NCBI GenBank assembly: GCA_964583845.1
Contig: CAZOXG010000006.1
Span: 1 to 35,231, forward strand
Direction: 5' to 3'
DNA from: JBAWVR01 sp964583845
Lineage (GTDB): Bacteria; Patescibacteriota; Minisyncoccia; Phycocordibacterales; GWA1-40-21
Length of the DNA stretch: 35,231 bases
A program made the position numbers and the translations under genes. Below, piece by piece: positions 32,605 through 35,231 of the stretch. Under the pieces are notes generated by a model. The model was not told the origin of the DNA. It ran no database searches and saw only the letters and a list, made by a program, of their open reading frames with translations. Position 1 is the stretch's first letter; the number at the start of each line of letters is the position of its first letter.

Positions 32605-32605
32605 T
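32600..32605 (+). promoter_or_regulatory. -10 box overlapping the kinase stop codon
   Basis: TGATATAAT with hexamer 32600-32605 overlaps the TAA stop at 32602-32604 and ends six bases before the next ATG at 32612. Confidence 0.6.
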
Positions 32606-32611
32606 GTACTT

Positions 32612-32917
32612 ATGTACTCAACATATAAAATAGACTCCATCCTAGACAAACTGGATACTGCCGAAACATCTAACAAAAAGGTTCTAATGACAGAATTGTG
32701 TAAAGCCTGTATAGAAGCAGAAAATAATAAGGAATTATATATAGAGCAAGCAGCATATCTAATTTGTGGCGCCTGTGCTAAACACATTAACCTCATTAAA
32801 CCCGAGTTTGAAGATGTTATAAATATCGCTTGTGATCTTGAACTACCTCCAGAACACAGAGAAAGACCACTTGATGATTGGGACAAATTAAAAGAATTAA
32901 TTAAGGGAGTGAGATAA
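32612..32917 (+). CDS. Small helical protein, unknown function
   Basis: 101 residues, predicted to be largely helical (IDSILDKLDTAETSNKKVLM, AAYLICGACAKHINLIKPEF) and to end in a charged segment (PPEHRERPLDDWDKLKELIK). Three cysteines are spread in the middle (one in ELCKAC, two in ICGAC), so metal binding is possible but no known motif fits. It is seven bases after the RhuM-kinase gene with its own leaderless -10. The close position suggests a functional link with the kinase, but I do not recognise the family. Confidence 0.65.
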   Translation: MYSTYKIDSILDKLDTAETSNKKVLMTELCKACIEAENNKELYIEQAAYLICGACAKHINLIKPEFEDVINIACDLELPPEHRERPLDDWDKLKELIKGVR

Positions 32918-32924
32918 TACACAT

Positions 32925-32951
32925 TAATCCGTAGAGAATGGTTACGGATTA
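32925..32951 (+). other. Hairpin downstream of the small helical protein gene
   Basis: taatccgta (32925-32933) pairs perfectly with tacggatta (32943-32951) around gagaatggt. The following ggcctggcc lacks a T run, so it is a 3' stem or processing site rather than a classical terminator. Confidence 0.5.
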
Positions 32952-33009
32952 GGCCTGGCCTCGTCCAACTACAGAATACTCAGTACCTTCATAAAATTTT
33001 TATTCATAT

Positions 33010-33015
33010 TATACT
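33010..33015 (+). promoter_or_regulatory. Leaderless promoter of the HExxH gene at 33022
   Basis: TATACT 33010-33015, six bases before the ATG. Confidence 0.55.
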
Positions 33016-33021
33016 TAGAAA

Positions 33022-33534
33022 ATGAAGTTTATATATAATGCAAAAATAGACAAAAAGTGTACTGATGACGTAAACGCACAAGAACATATTTTTGGCGAAG
33101 AGAAGAAAACGGGTGTTTTTCCTGTAACTGACGACACTGTTAACAGCCTTGGATCTGTCTGGACCCCTGAAATTGATGAGAAGTTTAAGAAAGGTATACA
33201 CAAAATATTTAAAGTAGATTTTCCTACCGACTTTACATGTTATATAAATTCAACCCCATATTCTATGGATATACCGCAAGGCATTTCTGTTTCTGCTTCA
33301 ACCAAAACTCCGATAAGAACAATTTGCCATGAGACCAGTCATTTTATGTTCAGAAAAAGCAAGTATAAAGATTTGTATTTTCCAAATATAGATATAGAAG
33401 ACGCCAAAGAAATTTTTACCATAATCAACAATCTATATTTCAAAGACATCATGGAAGCCCAAGACCTTGGCTGGAAAAATTTTTGGAGGGACAGGTACAC
33501 TTTTATTGAGAAGTGGATAAAAACAAATATATAG
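33022..33534 (+). CDS. Small protein with an HExxH motif
   Basis: 170 residues. HETSH (H103, E104, H107) follows a beta-like segment (GISVSASTKTPIRTIC), as zinc-dependent peptidases place their active-site helix after a strand. A third metal ligand could be an acidic residue in NIDIEDAKEIFTIINNLYFK. No signal peptide or membrane helix is present. It resembles neither a named family nor the peptidase-like gene at 20661 outside the motif. The call as a peptidase is tentative. Confidence 0.6.
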   Translation: MKFIYNAKIDKKCTDDVNAQEHIFGEEKKTGVFPVTDDTVNSLGSVWTPEIDEKFKKGIHKIFKVDFPTDFTCYINSTPYSMDIPQGISVSASTKTPIRTICHETSHFMFRKSKYKDLYFPNIDIEDAKEIFTIINNLYFKDIMEAQDLGWKNFWRDRYTFIEKWIKTNI

Positions 33535-33597
33535 ATTCTATGTATAACTTCCCGAGTAATTTAAGTAAAAAAAGTTGCGGAATCACGAAACCATAGA

Positions 33598-33632
33598 ATA
33601 AGAAAGATTAAAATTCGGTTTTTTGTTTGTGT
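33598..33632 (+). repeat. Exact 35-base copy of the 3' half of the terminator at 31295
   Basis: Positions 33598-33632 are identical to 31314-31348: the second stem arm, the T run and the following gtttgtgt. The first stem arm is missing, so it cannot fold as a terminator by itself. It marks a duplication or a recombination scar, 64 bases after the HExxH gene. Confidence 0.85.
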
Positions 33633-33917
33633 TCATTTTCTTTTGCATTAGGACTTTTCTTATTCCTGAACCCCGGATCAAGTCCGGGATATAAGCGTAC
33701 AGGCTAAGCCTAGACGGACACTAGGTTATCTTTCGGCCTATGAAGTATCTCTAGAAAGAAGTATTATTAAAAAAGTTACTAGTATCCCATTATTAAAAGC
33801 GATTACATTTCGGTAGAGAATTTACCTCTACACAAATTTGACTAGTTTCTATAATTGATATACCATTTATTCAGAATTTTACTATAGTTCCTCAATAATA
33901 ACAAAAAGGAGCTGACG
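33633..33917. other. Gene-free spacer before the radical SAM gene
   Basis: No supported gene. It holds a short palindromic unit of the widespread type, cccgga/tccggg (33672-33688), a stretch with several small stems (about 33700-33760), and a possible -10 TATAGT at 33883-33888. The latter would give the radical SAM gene a leader of about 25 bases with its Shine-Dalgarno. Confidence 0.5.
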
Positions 33918-34865
33918 ATGAATAAAATTATCTTAAACAAAATCAGTAACTCGATTGATCTGTGGGGAGGTTTTTGTATTTGTCTCACAAACAAATGTAA
34001 CCTATCCTGCAAATACTGTTCAAGAAATTGCAACAATAAGGGTCGAGATTCATTACCTTTCAATACAGTAAAGGCGGTTATTGATTTTTTTTACAAAAAG
34101 ACCTCAATTGGAAAAAAATCAATCCAGTTTACGGGTGGTGAAATCTTCCTGCACGATAGAATTGATGACATAATCGAATACGCTCTTTGTAAGGGTTTCA
34201 CTTGCCAACTTCAAAGCAATGGCATCCTCATTCCCCAAGCAATTAAAAGGAGACCCGATCTTTTTAGTAACCCAAATGTGATATTCAAAATATCACTTGA
34301 CGGTTGGAACAAAGATATTAATGGTCTATACCGTGGTCTCAACTCTTTTGAACTAACAGTAAATGGAATTATATCAGCGAAATCCATAAACAAAACAGTG
34401 GGGATTAAGACGGTTATACATGAGGGGAATTTCTTAAATCTTGATAAGATGTTGGACTTCTGTCTCCGTCTTAAAGTGGAAGGTTGGTCGTACAACATTC
34501 TTTTTGATCGCGGAAGGTCGCAAGAAAAAGCGGATATATCTGAACTTGCAGTGGTAAAGAAACTTTTACCTCTGTTTCAAATTCAGAAGTACACACACCT
34601 GATGAATGGGACCAATATTCAGGCCTATCTACTTCTCAATGCCTTAGGTATCAAATCATTGCCATACTACTTTTTTGTGAACGGTGACGGTAATATTTAT
34701 ATAACCGATAACACTGTTCGCGAGAGACTTGTAGGTAATGTTTTCAAAGCTATTCTAACAAGCGAATTTACTGTTAGCTTTCCACTCACCAATATTGATT
34801 TGACAATCAATCGCCAGGTGCTAAAATATATTACATCTCACATTAAAGTTGAGATAGAAAGGTAA
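33918..34865 (+). CDS. Radical SAM protein, SPASM-like tail without cysteines
   Basis: 315 residues. The iron-sulfur motif CNLSCKYC (C27, C31, C34) is followed by FTGGEI (SAM binding) and FKISLDGWNKDI, typical of the peptide-modifying/SPASM branch. The C-terminus (FFVNGDGNIYITDNTVRERL then VGNVF) has the outline of a SPASM/twitch segment but lacks its cysteines, so there should be only one cluster. AAGGAG six bases before the ATG is a real Shine-Dalgarno, rare in this window. A 36-residue peptide gene follows after eight bases, then a terminator. A RiPP-like or peptide-modifying role is inference; no transporter or protease gene adjoins. Confidence 0.8.
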   Translation: MNKIILNKISNSIDLWGGFCICLTNKCNLSCKYCSRNCNNKGRDSLPFNTVKAVIDFFYKKTSIGKKSIQFTGGEIFLHDRIDDIIEYALCKGFTCQLQSNGILIPQAIKRRPDLFSNPNVIFKISLDGWNKDINGLYRGLNSFELTVNGIISAKSINKTVGIKTVIHEGNFLNLDKMLDFCLRLKVEGWSYNILFDRGRSQEKADISELAVVKKLLPLFQIQKYTHLMNGTNIQAYLLLNALGIKSLPYYFFVNGDGNIYITDNTVRERLVGNVFKAILTSEFTVSFPLTNIDLTINRQVLKYITSHIKVEIER

Positions 34866-34873
34866 GGTGCTTC

Positions 34874-34984
34874 ATGAAAGTGACCAAGAAACGTGGCAAG
34901 CGCCAAAAAAAGGGTTATCGAATTCAAAAGAGGAAGATAACCATCAACGCCGGTCTCGTCTACTTCAAAGGTGATTCTGCCTAG
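34874..34984 (+). CDS. Tiny basic peptide, partner of the radical SAM gene
   Basis: 36 residues: a strongly basic N-terminal half (MKVTKKRGKRQKKGYRIQKR) and a less charged C-terminal half (KITINAGLVYFKGDSA) with Asn, Tyr and Phe as possible modification sites. There is no cysteine. It starts eight bases after the radical SAM stop, with AAGGTG just upstream, and ends 24 bases before the terminator, so it is the last gene of that two-gene unit. GC and codon use are richer than in flanking genes. It could be a RiPP precursor or a small nucleic-acid-binding protein. I do not recognise it. Confidence 0.55.
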   Translation: MKVTKKRGKRQKKGYRIQKRKITINAGLVYFKGDSA

Positions 34985-35008
34985 TGGATCAGTTCCGCGA
35001 GCTCATAC

Positions 35009-35036
35009 AGCACTCAGTTTACCTGGGTGCTTTTTA
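35009..35036 (+). terminator. Terminator of the radical SAM/peptide unit
   Basis: agcactcag (35009-35017) pairs with ctgggtgct (35023-35031), with one G-U pair, around tttac, followed by a T run. Confidence 0.88.
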
Positions 35037-35053
35037 TTATTATTGATAAAAAA

Positions 35054-35064
35054 TATAATATAAT
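35054..35064 (+). promoter_or_regulatory. Overlapping -10 boxes before the last gene
   Basis: TATAATATAAT gives two overlapping TATAAT hexamers (35054-35059 and 35059-35064), 13 bases or more before the ATG at 35078. The same doubled box precedes the CYTH gene at 16527. Confidence 0.45.
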
Positions 35065-35077
35065 GTAAAGTTTAATT

Positions 35078-35231
35078 ATGAAGATTGTAGAGGCAAAAAC
35101 AAAAGAAGAATTCGGATACATAGCATCATTATTCAGTCCAAGTAATAATAAGTTTTTAACAATAAAAAATGTCATGATAAATGACATTATGGAAGACTCA
35201 TCAAAAATGAGAAAATATTACATTATTAATC
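35078..35231 (+). CDS. 5' end of a gene cut by the window edge, possibly GNAT-like
   Basis: 51 codons are present with no stop: MKIVEAKTKEEFGYIASLFS at the start, then a mixed helix/strand stretch with repeated methionines. The opening helix after a first strand resembles the start of GNAT acetyltransferases, but nothing diagnostic is included. The frame is open to the last base of the window. Confidence 0.5.
   Translation, partial: MKIVEAKTKEEFGYIASLFSPSNNKFLTIKNVMINDIMEDSSKMRKYYIIN

Noticed and set aside
1..35231. tRNA or rRNA genes
   Set aside because: No cloverleaf with a T-arm GTTCRANYC and matching acceptor stem was found by eye on either strand, and no rRNA segment was recognised. 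A covariance-model scan would be needed to exclude degenerate cases.

Overview
The window looks like a piece of an AT-rich genome from the Candidate Phyla Radiation (Patescibacteria), most likely a Parcubacteria-type organism. The evidence is a miniature alanyl-tRNA synthetase, compact ribosomal proteins, a PilM-like gene next to a baseplate-J-like gene, very few Shine-Dalgarno sequences, and many short orphan genes. No 16S or other rRNA is present, so the placement is inference.

Positions 1-9624 are core and housekeeping. An intrinsic terminator is followed by alaS, a short-chain epimerase/reductase, a PilM-like actin-fold protein and a single-pass baseplate-J-like protein. Next comes a translation and transcription operon: infA, rpmJ, rpsM, rpsK, rpsD, rpoA, rplQ, rplM, rpsI. 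A 22-bp perfect palindrome sits over the -10 box in front of rpsM. Positions 9643-15276 hold grpE, dnaK and dnaJ as separate units. They are interleaved with small orphan genes and with short repeats of the gtcattcc/ggaatgac type that have terminal inverted repeats. No CIRCE operator is visible.

Positions 15297-27310 are accessory. In order: a frameshifted P-loop remnant, an ASCH-like protein, a Cys-rich membrane-anchored protein, a CYTH enzyme, a run of ABC exporter, THUMP methyltransferase, P-loop kinase and gluzincin-like peptidase, an SD-bearing Cys-rich mini-gene, MazG-like and Nudix hydrolases, a pyrophosphatase, a PurD-like ATP-grasp enzyme, a GNAT protein, and a frameshifted tRNA nucleotidyltransferase-like gene followed by a 2H phosphoesterase. 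Several act on nucleotides or RNA.

Positions 27415-35231 are membrane and signalling. They hold a DMT transporter, an orphan protein, a second Cys-rich anchored protein one base ahead of a polytopic histidine kinase, and a cytoplasmic protein joining a RhuM-type DNA-binding-like domain to a histidine kinase core. Two small orphan genes follow (one with an HExxH motif), then a radical SAM gene with a tiny basic peptide gene and terminator, and finally the start of another gene.

Two window-wide patterns stand out. First, many genes have a TATAAT-like -10 hexamer ending exactly six bases before the start codon, so their mRNAs should be leaderless. Second, a few units (13521-13706 minus, 21402-21608, 33918-34984) instead carry Shine-Dalgarno sequences and strong terminators, and the small genes among them are richer in GC. 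The most novel-looking candidates are the RhuM-kinase fusion with its neighbouring Cys-rich protein and kinase pair, and the radical SAM/mini-peptide unit.
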